A DNA stretch of 64,000 nt, from contig CAKTGS010000001.1 in the NCBI GenBank assembly GCA_934561485.1, positions 1 to 64,000 of the forward strand, in the 5' to 3' direction. The translations under genes were made by a program, and so were the position numbers. Source of the stretch: an uncultured Faecalibacterium sp. GTDB lineage: Bacteria > Bacillota > Clostridia > Oscillospirales > Ruminococcaceae. This document shows positions 50,767 through 59,499 of the stretch, piece by piece. Within the stretch, counting starts at the first letter, position 1; each line of letters starts with the position of its first letter. The notes below the pieces were generated by a model. It was not told where the DNA came from. It made no database searches and saw only the letters and a program-made list of their open reading frames with translations.

Positions 50767-50949
50767 ATGCGCTTCCGCATCAAGGCGGGCGGCCCGGCGG
50801 CGCAGATCGCATTTGACCGCACATCGGTGCCGGAAAACGCCCCGGAGCCGCCTCCACACCACATCCCCACGGCCGCCGAGCTGGACAACCCCTATGGGCG
50901 CTATTACGGCAGGGCAAGGAGCAGAGAAGAACTGCTGAAAAACAGATAA
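50767..50949 (+). CDS. Small hypothetical protein
   Basis: The 60-residue protein begins 3 bp after the previous stop, in the same operon. It is Pro- and Arg-rich (PPPHHIPTAAELDNPYGRYY) without hydrophobic segments. Tight spacing and a sensible length support a real gene, but no family or function can be named. Confidence 0.55.
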   Translation: MRFRIKAGGPAAQIAFDRTSVPENAPEPPPHHIPTAAELDNPYGRYYGRARSREELLKNR

Positions 50950-50960
50950 TTTGCAAACAA

Positions 50961-51094
50961 AACTCCCCCAGCCGCCTTCGGCGGCAGCCCCCTCGGGGAT
51001 GGGGCCTTTGGCAGAGCCGGAAACATTTCCGCTTTGTCAAAGGCTCCCTCTTTGAGGGAGCTGGCAGACCCGCAAGGGTTTGACTGAGGGAGTT
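50961..51094. repeat. MITE-like repeat with inverted ends
   Basis: Left end AACTCCCCCAG and right end CTGAGGGAGTT form 11-bp terminal inverted repeats with one mismatch around about 110 bp of GC-rich hairpins. The element separates the plsC operon from the aromatic operon. Confidence 0.78.
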
Positions 51095-51166
51095 CGTTTT
51101 CTATTTTGTTCTTTTTACGCATCCGTCATCTGAAATATTCTCCACCCTGAAACGCCGGGCGCTTTG

Positions 51167-51195
51167 TTGTTTCTCCGTCCCAGTTATGGTATACT
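51167..51195 (+). promoter_or_regulatory. Promoter of the aromatic amino acid operon
   Basis: TTGTTT (51167-51172) and TATACT (51190-51195) are 17 bp apart, with an extended TGG before the -10. I see no T-box, trp-type leader or other attenuator in the 45-base leader. Confidence 0.75.
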
Positions 51196-51239
51196 TACCT
51201 GGTATCTCGCATCAAACCACCTGTAAAGGATGTGAACCC

Positions 51240-52310
51240 ATGGACGCACTGGAACAAGCCCGTGCCGAGATCGACACCGTAGACGCCCAGCTGGCCGCCC
51301 TGTTTGAGCGGCGCATGGCCGCTGTGCTGCAGGTTGCCGAATACAAGCGTGCCCACGGCCTGCCGATCTTTGACGCCGCGCGAGAAGCCGCCGTGCTGGA
51401 AAAGGCCGCCGCGCGCATCCGCACCCCGGCACTGCGCCCGTATTACAAAGATCATGTGCAGAACATGATGGATATTGCCAAACAGTACGAAGCTGAGGTG
51501 CTGGGCCAGAACCGCGCCGCCTACCAGGGCGTGGAGGGGGCTTTTGCCCACATTGCCCTCAAGGCCCTGTTCCCCCACGCCGAGGCCGTGAGCTTTCCCA
51601 CCTGGGACGAGGTGTTTGCCGCCGTGGAACGGGGCGATGCCGCCCACGGTGTTGTGCCCTTTGAAAACAGCCACGCGGGCGATGTGTCCGCCGTGCTGGA
51701 CCTGTGCTACAACCACCCGGACCTGTGGGTGGTGGACGTGTACGACCTGCCCATCTCCCAGAACCTGCTGGTGCTGCCCGGCACCCAGCTGGCCGAGATC
51801 CGGCATGTGTACAGCCACCAGCAGGCCATTGCCCAGAGCGAGACCTTTTTGAAGCAGTTCGGCCTGCCGGCCACCGCCATGGCCAACACCGCCATGGCCG
51901 CCAAGTTCGTGGCCGAAAGCGGCGACAAAACCAAAGCCGCCATTGCCAGCACCGAGACCGCCGCCCTGTACGGGCTGGAGGTGCTGGTGCCCCGCATCAA
52001 CACGGACGGCGACAACACCACCCGCTTCATTGTGCTCAGCCGCGAAAAGCCCACGGCGGGCAACCGTTTTTCTCTCTTGTTCACAGTGGACAACAAGCCC
52101 GGCAAGCTGGGCGAAGTGATCCAGATCATTGGTGCCAGCGGCTTCAACATGGAATCCATCAAAAGCCGGCCCATGCCGCATGTTCCTTTTGAATATTATT
52201 TTTACGTGGAGCTGGTGGGCGACCCCACCGCAGAGGAGACCGCCGCGCTGCTGCGCGAGCTGGACCGCATCTGCCGCACCGTGCGTCTATTAGGAGTGTA
52301 TACAAAATGA
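51240..52310 (+). CDS. pheA: Bifunctional chorismate mutase / prephenate dehydratase (P-protein)
   Basis: The enzyme turns chorismate into prephenate and then phenylpyruvate. The 356-residue protein has an N-terminal AroQ-type mutase domain (1-85, with ALFERRMAAVLQVAEYK), a dehydratase domain (about 90-270, AAYQGVEGAFAHIA, VPFENSHAGDVSAVLD and NTTRFIVLSREK) and a C-terminal ACT domain (about 278-356) for feedback by phenylalanine. The ATG at 51240 follows AAAGG. Its stop overlaps aroB by 4 bp. First gene of the operon. Confidence 0.95.
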   Translation: MDALEQARAEIDTVDAQLAALFERRMAAVLQVAEYKRAHGLPIFDAAREAAVLEKAAARIRTPALRPYYKDHVQNMMDIAKQYEAEVLGQNRAAYQGVEGAFAHIALKALFPHAEAVSFPTWDEVFAAVERGDAAHGVVPFENSHAGDVSAVLDLCYNHPDLWVVDVYDLPISQNLLVLPGTQLAEIRHVYSHQQAIAQSETFLKQFGLPATAMANTAMAAKFVAESGDKTKAAIASTETAALYGLEVLVPRINTDGDNTTRFIVLSREKPTAGNRFSLLFTVDNKPGKLGEVIQIIGASGFNMESIKSRPMPHVPFEYYFYVELVGDPTAEETAALLRELDRICRTVRLLGVYTK

Positions 52311-53350
52311 GCGAATTTATCGGAACCAAACTCACCATGAACCTGGGGGAGCGCAGCTATGACATCATCGTCAAAAGCGGCTCGCTGGAAAACCTGTATC
52401 AGTTTGCCCGGCTGGACCGCCGGGTGGCTGTGGTCACCGACAGCGGTGTGCCCGCCCAGTATGCCCAGATGGTAGCCGACCAGTGCAAGGATGCCCGCAT
52501 CATCACGGTACCCCAGGGCGAAGCCAGCAAGAGCTTTAAAATTCTGGAATCCGTGCTGAAGCAGATGCTGGAGTTCGGCATGGGCCGCGGCGACCTGGTG
52601 GTGGCCGTGGGCGGCGGCGTGGTAGGCGACCTGGCCGGGTTTGCCGCCGCCATTTACATGCGCGGCATCGACTTCATCAACTGCCCCACCACCACCCTTT
52701 CCATGATCGACTCCTCCATTGGCGGCAAGACCGCCGTGGACCTGGGCGACACCAAGAACATTGTGGGCGCCTTCTGGCAGCCCAAGCTGGTCATTGTGGA
52801 CCCGGACACCCTGGCCACCCTGCCCCGCCGCCACTTCATCAACGGCCTGGCCGAAGCCGTCAAGGCCAGCCTGCTGGCCGACCCGGAGCTGTTTGCCATT
52901 TTTGAAAAAGGTGATGTGGACGCCCAGATCGGCGAGATCATCTGCCGCAGCCTGCGGTTCAAAAAGAGCATCGTGGAGCAGGACGAGACCGAGCACGGAA
53001 TGCGCAAGGCCCTGAACTTCGGCCACACCATCGGCCACGGCATCGAAGCCGTCAAGGGCATCAAGGGCCGCCGCACCGTGGGCCTGTACCACGGCGAGTG
53101 CGTAGCACTGGGTATGCTGCCCATGATCGAATCCAAGGCATTGCAAAAGCGGGTGCGCGCGGTGTACCGCCGCTTAGGTCTGCCCACCCGCACCACCTAC
53201 GATAAGGAAAAGGTGCTGGCCGAGATGCTGCACGACAAAAAGGCGCAGGGCGGCAGCATTACCATCATCAAGGTGCCGGGCCTGGGCTGCTGGCGGGCCG
53301 AGACCATCCCGGTGGAGGGTCTGCGCCCCCTGCTGGGCATGGAGGAATAA
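52307..53350 (+). CDS. aroB: 3-dehydroquinate synthase
   Basis: AroB converts DAHP to 3-dehydroquinate using NAD+ and a divalent metal. The 347-residue protein shows VAVGGGVVGDLAGFAA and the DSSIGGKTAVDL motif, and the metal ligands in NFGHTIGHGIE and LYHGECVALGM. It overlaps pheA by 4 bp and precedes aroC by 3 bp. Confidence 0.97.
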   Translation: MSEFIGTKLTMNLGERSYDIIVKSGSLENLYQFARLDRRVAVVTDSGVPAQYAQMVADQCKDARIITVPQGEASKSFKILESVLKQMLEFGMGRGDLVVAVGGGVVGDLAGFAAAIYMRGIDFINCPTTTLSMIDSSIGGKTAVDLGDTKNIVGAFWQPKLVIVDPDTLATLPRRHFINGLAEAVKASLLADPELFAIFEKGDVDAQIGEIICRSLRFKKSIVEQDETEHGMRKALNFGHTIGHGIEAVKGIKGRRTVGLYHGECVALGMLPMIESKALQKRVRAVYRRLGLPTRTTYDKEKVLAEMLHDKKAQGGSITIIKVPGLGCWRAETIPVEGLRPLLGMEE

Positions 53351-53353
53351 GCC

Positions 53354-54499
53354 ATGAAGAACACCTTTGGCAGCGACCTTTCGCTGACCATTTTCGGCGA
53401 GAGCCACGGCCGGGCCATCGGCGCGGTGCTGGACGGCATGGCCGCCGGGGTGCCGGTGGACGAAGCCTTTCTTGCCGCCTGCATGGACAAGCGCCGTGCC
53501 CGGGGCGACGGCCTGTCCACCCCCCGTGTGGAAGCGGATACCGTGCAGTTTTTGTCCGGTGTGGTCAATGGCCGCACCACCGGCACCGCCGTTGCCCTGC
53601 TGATCGAAAACACCAACACCCGCAGCGGGGACTACGCCAAAACCGCCGACCTGCTGCGCCCCGGCCACGCGGACTACACCGCCTATGCCAAGTATCACGG
53701 CTTTCAGGACGCCCGGGGCGGCGGGCACTTTTCCGGCCGGGTAACCGCTGCCCTGGTGGCAGGCGGTGCCATCGTTCTGGGCGCGCTGAACCGTGCCGGC
53801 ATCGACATCACCACCCACATCGCAGAGTGCGCCGGCATCCCGGACACCCGCTTTGCACCGGATGACCCCGCCCTGCTGGCGGCCCAGGCAGAGGCACTTG
53901 CCAGCAAAACCGAAGGCTTTGCCGTGCTGGATGCAGCCGTGGAAGAGCCGATGAAGGCCGCCATCCGTGCCGCCGGTGCGGAAGGCGACAGCGTGGGCGG
54001 AATGCTGGAAACAGCCATTCTCGGCTTGCCTGCCGGCATCGGCGAACCCTATTTTGACAGCGTGGAGAGCGAGCTGGCCCACCTGGCCTTTTCCATTCCG
54101 GCGGTCAAAGGCATCGAGTTCGGCACCGGGTTCGGCTTTGCCGGGCTGCGCGGCTCCGAGGCCAACGATGCCTTCCGCATGACGCCGGAGGGCTGCATCG
54201 TTACCGCCACCAACCACAACGCCGGTATCAACGGCGGCATTGCCAACGGAATGCCGGTGGTGTTCCGCACCGCCGTCAAGCCCACCCCCAGCATCTACAA
54301 GCAGCAGGATACGGTGGATTACATTGCCAAAAAGGACGCACAGCTGTCCATTCAGGGCCGTCACGACCCCTGCATCGTGCCCCGGGCCGCCATTGTGCAG
54401 ACCTGCGCCGCCGCCCTGGCGGTGGGCGACCTGCTCACCGCCCGCTACGGCGAGCGCTGGATGACCCACCCCACCAGCTTCCGCAAGGAGGGCGAATAA
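53354..54499 (+). CDS. aroC: Chorismate synthase
   Basis: AroC removes phosphate from EPSP to give chorismate with reduced FMN. The 381-residue protein begins with the family signature FGESHGRAIG, with its catalytic His near residue 16. It continues with GDGLSTPRVEAD, the SGVVNGRTTG motif and the FMN-binding RPGHADYTAYAKY and GGGHFSGRVTAALV. Length is slightly above average. One base separates it from aroE-aroK. Confidence 0.96.
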   Translation: MKNTFGSDLSLTIFGESHGRAIGAVLDGMAAGVPVDEAFLAACMDKRRARGDGLSTPRVEADTVQFLSGVVNGRTTGTAVALLIENTNTRSGDYAKTADLLRPGHADYTAYAKYHGFQDARGGGHFSGRVTAALVAGGAIVLGALNRAGIDITTHIAECAGIPDTRFAPDDPALLAAQAEALASKTEGFAVLDAAVEEPMKAAIRAAGAEGDSVGGMLETAILGLPAGIGEPYFDSVESELAHLAFSIPAVKGIEFGTGFGFAGLRGSEANDAFRMTPEGCIVTATNHNAGINGGIANGMPVVFRTAVKPTPSIYKQQDTVDYIAKKDAQLSIQGRHDPCIVPRAAIVQTCAAALAVGDLLTARYGERWMTHPTSFRKEGE

Positions 54500-54500
54500 C

Positions 54501-55763
54501 ATGGAATACGGATTGATCGGCGGCAAGCTGGGCCACTCCTACTCCAAGATCATCCACGAGATGCTCTGCGGCTACCACTACGACCTGTGCCCCCTGCCCA
54601 CGGAGGAAGAAGCCCGCGCCTTTCTGGCAAAGCGGCAGTTCAAGGCCATCAATGTGACCATCCCCTACAAAAAACTGGTGATGGAGTCCTGCACTTACAT
54701 CGACCCCCGGGCCAAGGCCATTGGGGCTGTGAACACAGTGGTAAACAAAAACGGCCTGCTCTACGGCTATAACACCGATTACATGGGCTTTGCCTATCTG
54801 TGCGATGCCCATGGCGTGGATTTTGCGGGCAGAACGGTGGTCGTTCTGGGCACCGGCGGCACCCACAACACCACCAGCGCTGTGGCCCGCGATAAGGGCG
54901 CAGCCAGGGTGCTGACGGTCAGCCGCCATCCCGACCCGGAAAAGGGCGAGCTGAGCTACGCGGAAGCCGTTTCCAGCGGGGCGCAGATCGTCATCAACAC
55001 CACCCCGGCGGGCATGTACCCCAATGTGGGAGTGTGCAACCTGGACGTGGCCGCCATGCCCGGGCTGGAAGCCGTAGTGGACGTGGTGTACAACCCCGAC
55101 AAAACCGAGCTGATCCTCCGCGCCGGGGAAGCCGGTGTTCCGGTGGCCGTGGGCGGCCTGGAAATGCTGGTCGCTCAGGCAGTGTACGCCGCCGAATACT
55201 TCCTGGACCGCAAATTTGCGGACGCGCCCGGCGAGATCCGCCGCATCACCGCAGCCCTGCGCCGGGAAATGCTGAACATTGCCCTGATCGGGATGCCATC
55301 TTCCGGCAAGACCACGCTGGGCAGGCTGCTGGCAAAGCAGCTGGGCCGCCCCTTTGTGGACCTGGACGAAGAGATCGTCAAGGCAGACGGCCGCAGCATC
55401 CCGGATATTTTTGCTGCCGAAGGCGAGGACGGCTTCCGCGCCCGGGAGACCGCCCAGACCCGCCGCTTCGGCATGGAAAAAGGCCAGCTGATCTCCTGCG
55501 GCGGCGGCGTGGTCAAGCGGCCCGAGAACCTGCGGGCCCTGCATCAGAACGGCGTGGTGCTGTTCATCGACCGGCCCGTGGACGCCTTGACCGTGGGCGG
55601 CGGACGCCCGCTTTCGTCCAGCACGGAGGCCCTGCGCCGGATGGAAGCCCAGCGCCGCCCGCTCTACCAGGCCGCAGCGGATGCGGTCGTCCCCAATACC
55701 GGCACGCTGGACGAGACCCTGCGCGCCGCTCTGGAGGCTTTGGATGAAATTTTTGATTCTTAA
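54501..55763 (+). CDS. Fused shikimate dehydrogenase - shikimate kinase
   Basis: One 420-residue chain carries two consecutive pathway steps. Residues 1-245 are AroE: GKLGHSYSKIIHE, catalytic Lys in NVTIPYKK, YGYNTDYMGF and the NADP loop VLGTGGTHNTT. Residues about 255-420 are AroK: Walker A GMPSSGKTTLG, DLDEEI with the shikimate-binding Asp, ARETAQTRR and SCGGGVV. The linker is short. The enzyme would reduce 3-dehydroshikimate and phosphorylate shikimate, with possible direct transfer. It overlaps aroQ by 20 bp. Confidence 0.94.
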   Translation: MEYGLIGGKLGHSYSKIIHEMLCGYHYDLCPLPTEEEARAFLAKRQFKAINVTIPYKKLVMESCTYIDPRAKAIGAVNTVVNKNGLLYGYNTDYMGFAYLCDAHGVDFAGRTVVVLGTGGTHNTTSAVARDKGAARVLTVSRHPDPEKGELSYAEAVSSGAQIVINTTPAGMYPNVGVCNLDVAAMPGLEAVVDVVYNPDKTELILRAGEAGVPVAVGGLEMLVAQAVYAAEYFLDRKFADAPGEIRRITAALRREMLNIALIGMPSSGKTTLGRLLAKQLGRPFVDLDEEIVKADGRSIPDIFAAEGEDGFRARETAQTRRFGMEKGQLISCGGGVVKRPENLRALHQNGVVLFIDRPVDALTVGGGRPLSSSTEALRRMEAQRRPLYQAAADAVVPNTGTLDETLRAALEALDEIFDS

Positions 55764-56208
55764 CGGGCCGAACATCAACCTGATGCGCTGGTCCGAGCCG
55801 GGAATGCCCGGGGAACTGGACTACAACGGCATGATGGACTTTGTGCAGTCCACCTGCGATCAGATGGGCATTGAAACGGACGTGTGCCAGTCCAACCACG
55901 AAGGCGACCTGGTGGACGAGATCCAGGCCGCTGCCGGCCGGGTGGAAGGCATTGTGCTGAACCCCGGCGGCTATGCCCACTACAGCGTGGCCATTTTGGA
56001 CGCACTGCGGCTGTGCGGCGTACCCGCCGTGGAAGTGCTGCTGAATGCCCCGGACGAGCGGGAACCCTTCCGCAAAACGGACGTAGTATCCTTTGGCTGT
56101 CAGGGGCACTTCATCGGCGAAGGCCCCCACGGCTACCTGCACGCCTGTGCTTATCTCGCGCAGCTGCTGCGCATTGACGGCACCCCCAAGGCCCATATCG
56201 TGATGTAA
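55744..56208 (+). CDS. aroQ: Type II 3-dehydroquinate dehydratase, atypical active site
   Basis: AroQ dehydrates 3-dehydroquinate to 3-dehydroshikimate. The 154-residue protein has the family core FLILNGPNINL, CQSNHEGDLVDEI and LNPGGYAHYSVAILDAL, with Asn73 and His79. The usual 'REP-x-x-Y/F-G' lid is changed to RWSEPGMPGELDY, with several extra residues. The 'EVHxSN' strand reads EVLLNA, so the normally conserved His is Leu99. Arg106 and Arg110 (EREPFRK) are kept. It is the only dehydratase in the operon. The ATG lies inside the end of the fused gene. Confidence 0.88.
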   Translation: MKFLILNGPNINLMRWSEPGMPGELDYNGMMDFVQSTCDQMGIETDVCQSNHEGDLVDEIQAAAGRVEGIVLNPGGYAHYSVAILDALRLCGVPAVEVLLNAPDEREPFRKTDVVSFGCQGHFIGEGPHGYLHACAYLAQLLRIDGTPKAHIVM

Positions 56209-56214
56209 ACGCAT

Positions 56215-56284
56215 CCCTCTCCGTCACGCCTGCGGCGCGCCGCCCCTCCCGGGGGAGCTGGCGGGCAAAGCGAGGCTGAGAAGG
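56215..56284. repeat. Short MITE-like repeat inside the aromatic operon
   Basis: CCCTCTCCGTCACG at the left and GGCTGAGAAGG at the right match the ends of the 43675 element, but only about 70 bp remain, with the hairpin CCTCCCGGGGGAG in between. It lies between aroQ and aroF and could act as a processing or attenuation hairpin. Confidence 0.65.
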
Positions 56285-56310
56285 TTTCAAACGGAAAGGA
56301 ACGACCTCTT

Positions 56311-57327
56311 ATGATCATCTCCACCAAAAAAGGCACCCCGAAACCCGAACTGGAAAAAATCGTGGACAAATTCGAGAAGCAGGGCCTGGATGTGACCCTG
56401 ATCACCGGCAAGGACTACAACGTGTTCGGCCTGGTGGGCGACACCACCAAAATTGACGAGCGCGATGTGCTGGCCAACCCCTGGATCGACAACGTTACCC
56501 GCGTGTCCGCCCCTTACAAGCGCGCCAACCGCCTGTTCCACCCCGCCGATTCGGTCATTGACTGCGGCGGCGTGAAGATCGGCGGCAAGGAAAAGATCGC
56601 CGTCATGGCCGGCCCCTGCAGCATTGAGGGCGAAGAGCAGGCTCTGCGCATTGCCCAGGGCGTGAAGGCCGGCGGTGCCGCCCTGTTCCGCGGCGGTGCC
56701 TACAAGCCCCGCACCTCTCCCTACTCCTTCCAGGGCCTTGAGACCGAGGGCATTCTGGACATGGTAAAGGCCCGCGAAGCCACCGGTATGCCCATCGTGT
56801 CCGAGCTGATGAGCGAGGACCGCATCCCCGAGTTTGAAGAGTATGTAGATGTGGTGCAGATCGGTGCCCGCAACATGCAGAACTTCCAGCTGCTCAAGGC
56901 CGTTGGCAAGATGCACAAGCCCGTGCTGCTCAAGCGCGGCCTGTGCAACACCATTGAGGAGTGGATCATGAGCGCCGAGTACATCATGGCCGGCGGCAAC
57001 GAGCAGGTGATCCTGTGCGAGCGCGGCATCCGCACCTTTGAAAAATACACCCGCAACACGCTGGACCTGTCTGCCGTGCCCATCATCCACGAAAAGACCC
57101 ACCTGCCCGTCATCGTGGACCCCAGCCACGCCACCGGCAAGGCAAACCTTGTGGAGCCGATGATGATCGCCGCTGTGGCCGCCGGTGCAGACGGCCTGGA
57201 AGTGGAAGTGCACTACGACCCCCAGCACGCCTGGAGCGATGGTGCCCAGTGCCTGACCCCGGACGCCTTTGCCCAGGCCATGGCCAAGTGCCGCCAGGTG
57301 GCATGGGCCATCGGCCGGGATATGTAA
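56311..57327 (+). CDS. aroF: 3-deoxy-7-phosphoheptulonate synthase (DAHP synthase, type I-beta)
   Basis: This enzyme condenses phosphoenolpyruvate and erythrose-4-phosphate, the entry step of the pathway. The 338-residue protein has an N-terminal ferredoxin/ACT-like regulatory domain (1-70) and a barrel with MAGPCSIEGEEQAL (metal Cys), FRGGAYKPRTSPYSF, LLKRGLCNT, and PVIVDPSHATG (metal His). The domain order fits the I-beta group, often inhibited by chorismate/prephenate or aromatic amino acids. GAAAGGAACG precedes the ATG. Confidence 0.96.
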   Translation: MIISTKKGTPKPELEKIVDKFEKQGLDVTLITGKDYNVFGLVGDTTKIDERDVLANPWIDNVTRVSAPYKRANRLFHPADSVIDCGGVKIGGKEKIAVMAGPCSIEGEEQALRIAQGVKAGGAALFRGGAYKPRTSPYSFQGLETEGILDMVKAREATGMPIVSELMSEDRIPEFEEYVDVVQIGARNMQNFQLLKAVGKMHKPVLLKRGLCNTIEEWIMSAEYIMAGGNEQVILCERGIRTFEKYTRNTLDLSAVPIIHEKTHLPVIVDPSHATGKANLVEPMMIAAVAAGADGLEVEVHYDPQHAWSDGAQCLTPDAFAQAMAKCRQVAWAIGRDM

Positions 57328-57333
57328 CGGCCT

Positions 57334-58608
57334 ATGCTTATAACGATTCAGAACGCACGCCCAGTGGGCGGCACCATCACTGCGCCCCCCAGCAAGAGCA
57401 TGGCTCACCGGGCCGTGCTGTGTGCGGCCCTGGCCAAAGGGCGCAGCCGCATCACGAATCTGGAATTCAGTAAGGACATCTCCGCCACGCTGGGGGCCGC
57501 CGCACAGCTGTGTGCCCGGGTCGAGACCGGCCCGGCAGACGCCGCGGTGGAGGGGCTGGGGCAGTTTGCCCCCCTCACCGCCCCGGTGGACTGCTGCGAA
57601 AGCGGCAGCACCCTGCGCTTTCTCATTCCCATTGTCAGCCTGACCGGCCAGTCCGTGATCTTTACCGGCCGGGGACGCCTCATGGAGCGGCCTCAGTCGG
57701 TTTACGAAACGTTGTATCGGCAGCAGAATTTACGGTTTGAGCAAGGTTCTGCCGGGCTGACCGTGGAAGGTGCCCTGACCCCCGGGGACTACACGCTGGC
57801 GGGCAATGTGTCCAGCCAGTTCATCAGCGGGCTGCTGTTTGCCCTGCCCCTGCTGGGCAGCGGCAGCACGCTGCACCTGCTTCCGCCGGTGGAGAGCCGC
57901 AGCTACATCGACATGACCCGCTCCGTGCAGGCCGCCTTTGGCGTGCAGAGCCGTTGGCTGGACGAAACCACCCTGGCCATCCCGGGCGGGCAGCACTACT
58001 GCCCCTGCGACTACACCGTGGAGGGCGACTACAGCCAGGCGGCGTTCCCGGCGGTGCTGGGGGCCGTGTGCGGCGGGGTGACCATCGCGGGCCTTGCGCC
58101 GGACACCCTGCAGGGCGATGCCGTCATTCTGGACATCCTGCGCCGGTGCGGGGCCAGGTTCACCCGCACCGGCGATGCCGTCACCTTTGAAAAGGCCCCG
58201 CTCCACGGGGTGGACATCGACCTGGCAGACTGCCCGGACCTTGGCCCCGTGCTGATGGTGCTGGGCCTGCTGTGCGAGGGCACCACCGTCATCCGCAACG
58301 CCGAGCGCCTGCGCCTGAAGGAAAGCGACCGCATTGCGGCCATGGAAGCCGAGCTGCGGGCCTGCGGCGGCGTGCTGGAAAGCGAAGGCGGCACCATTAC
58401 GGTGCACGGCTGCCCAGGCCGTCTGCACGCCCCGGCGGGCGTTCTGCACGGTCACAACGACCACCGGGTGGTCATGAGCCTGGCCGTACTGGCGCTGTGC
58501 ACCGGCCTGCCCCTGACCGTGGACGATGCCGAGGCCATCCAGAAGAGCTGGCCGCATTTCTTTACAGCCATCAAGCCTTTGGGCGCGGAGGTGGAACATG
58601 TTGGATAA
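57334..58608 (+). CDS. aroA: 3-phosphoshikimate 1-carboxyvinyltransferase (EPSP synthase)
   Basis: AroA joins shikimate-3-phosphate and phosphoenolpyruvate. The 424-residue protein has the S3P-binding SKSMAHRAVL, the PEP-site loop CCESGSTLRFLIPIV, FISGLLFALPLL, VEGDYSQAAFPAVLGA and the C-terminal RLRLKESDRIAAM and HNDHRVVMSLAVLA. The PEP-site loop differs from the NAGTAMR loop of the E. coli enzyme. It starts 6 bp after aroF and overlaps tyrA by 11 bp. Confidence 0.96.
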   Translation: MLITIQNARPVGGTITAPPSKSMAHRAVLCAALAKGRSRITNLEFSKDISATLGAAAQLCARVETGPADAAVEGLGQFAPLTAPVDCCESGSTLRFLIPIVSLTGQSVIFTGRGRLMERPQSVYETLYRQQNLRFEQGSAGLTVEGALTPGDYTLAGNVSSQFISGLLFALPLLGSGSTLHLLPPVESRSYIDMTRSVQAAFGVQSRWLDETTLAIPGGQHYCPCDYTVEGDYSQAAFPAVLGAVCGGVTIAGLAPDTLQGDAVILDILRRCGARFTRTGDAVTFEKAPLHGVDIDLADCPDLGPVLMVLGLLCEGTTVIRNAERLRLKESDRIAAMEAELRACGGVLESEGGTITVHGCPGRLHAPAGVLHGHNDHRVVMSLAVLALCTGLPLTVDDAEAIQKSWPHFFTAIKPLGAEVEHVG

Positions 58609-59461
58609 ATCAAAGCGTTATCTCGTGGTGGGTCTTGGTCTGCTGGGCGGCAAGTATGCCCTGGAGCTGACCAAAGCCGGTTTCCATGTGGACGGCATCA
58701 ACCGCAGCGAGGGGCACCTGCAGTATGCCCTTGACCACGGCTACATTGCCAGCGGCAAGACCCATGATTTTGAAGATCTGGTGCAGCAGGCCGACCACAT
58801 CATCTTCGGCCTGTACCCCACGGCATTGCTGGAGTGGTTCAGAACCTATGGGCAGCTTCTCAAGCCCGGCTGCATCTTTACCGATGTATCCGGCGTCAAA
58901 ACCGGCCTTGTGGAGCCGGTGCAGGCCATGTGCCCCGCAGGGGTGGAGTTCATTGCCAGTCACCCTATGGCGGGCCGCGAAACTTCCAGTGTGGAGCACG
59001 CCGCCGAGGTGAACTTTGCCCCGGCCAACTTCATCATCACCCCCACCGAGAAGAACACCCCCCAGGCCATCCAGTGGGCAAAAGAGCTGGCCGAGGTGCT
59101 GGGCTTCCACCACATCTGCACCCTGACGGTGCAGGAGCACGACAAGATGATCGGCTATGTGAGCCAGCTGTGCCACGCCATTGCCGTGAGCCTGATGTGT
59201 GCCAACGACAACACCTCGCTGTGCGAGTACACCGGCGACTCCTTCCGGGACCTGACCCGCATTGCCCGCATCAACGACAAAATGTGGGCCGAACTGTTTT
59301 TGTGGAACAAGGAGAACCTCATCAGCGAGATCGACCAGTTCGATGCTGCCCTGCGCGAGATGCGTAACGCCCTTGTGGCAGACGACCGGGACAAGCTGGA
59401 AGAAATGTTCCGCCTGTCCACCCAGCGCCGCGCAGCCTTTGACAAAAAGCTGCCGGAATGA
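58598..59461 (+). CDS. tyrA: Prephenate dehydrogenase
   Basis: TyrA oxidises prephenate to 4-hydroxyphenylpyruvate with NAD(P)+. The 287-residue protein has the Rossmann motif VVGLGLLGGKYALEL, DVSGVKTGLVEP, SHPMAGRETS (with the catalytic His) and a helical dimer domain including EYTGDSFRDLTRIA. There is no fused chorismate mutase or ACT domain, so prephenate must come from the pheA mutase. It overlaps aroA by 11 bp. Confidence 0.95.
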   Translation: MLDKSKRYLVVGLGLLGGKYALELTKAGFHVDGINRSEGHLQYALDHGYIASGKTHDFEDLVQQADHIIFGLYPTALLEWFRTYGQLLKPGCIFTDVSGVKTGLVEPVQAMCPAGVEFIASHPMAGRETSSVEHAAEVNFAPANFIITPTEKNTPQAIQWAKELAEVLGFHHICTLTVQEHDKMIGYVSQLCHAIAVSLMCANDNTSLCEYTGDSFRDLTRIARINDKMWAELFLWNKENLISEIDQFDAALREMRNALVADDRDKLEEMFRLSTQRRAAFDKKLPE

Positions 59462-59499
59462 GGGAACGCTGCCCGCAAACTAAAACCGGAGGTATCGCC

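Noticed and set aside
53174-58599. Long antisense frames across aroC, aroE-aroK, aroF and aroA
   Set aside because: All are shadows of GC-rich coding regions; the sense frames carry full enzyme motifs.
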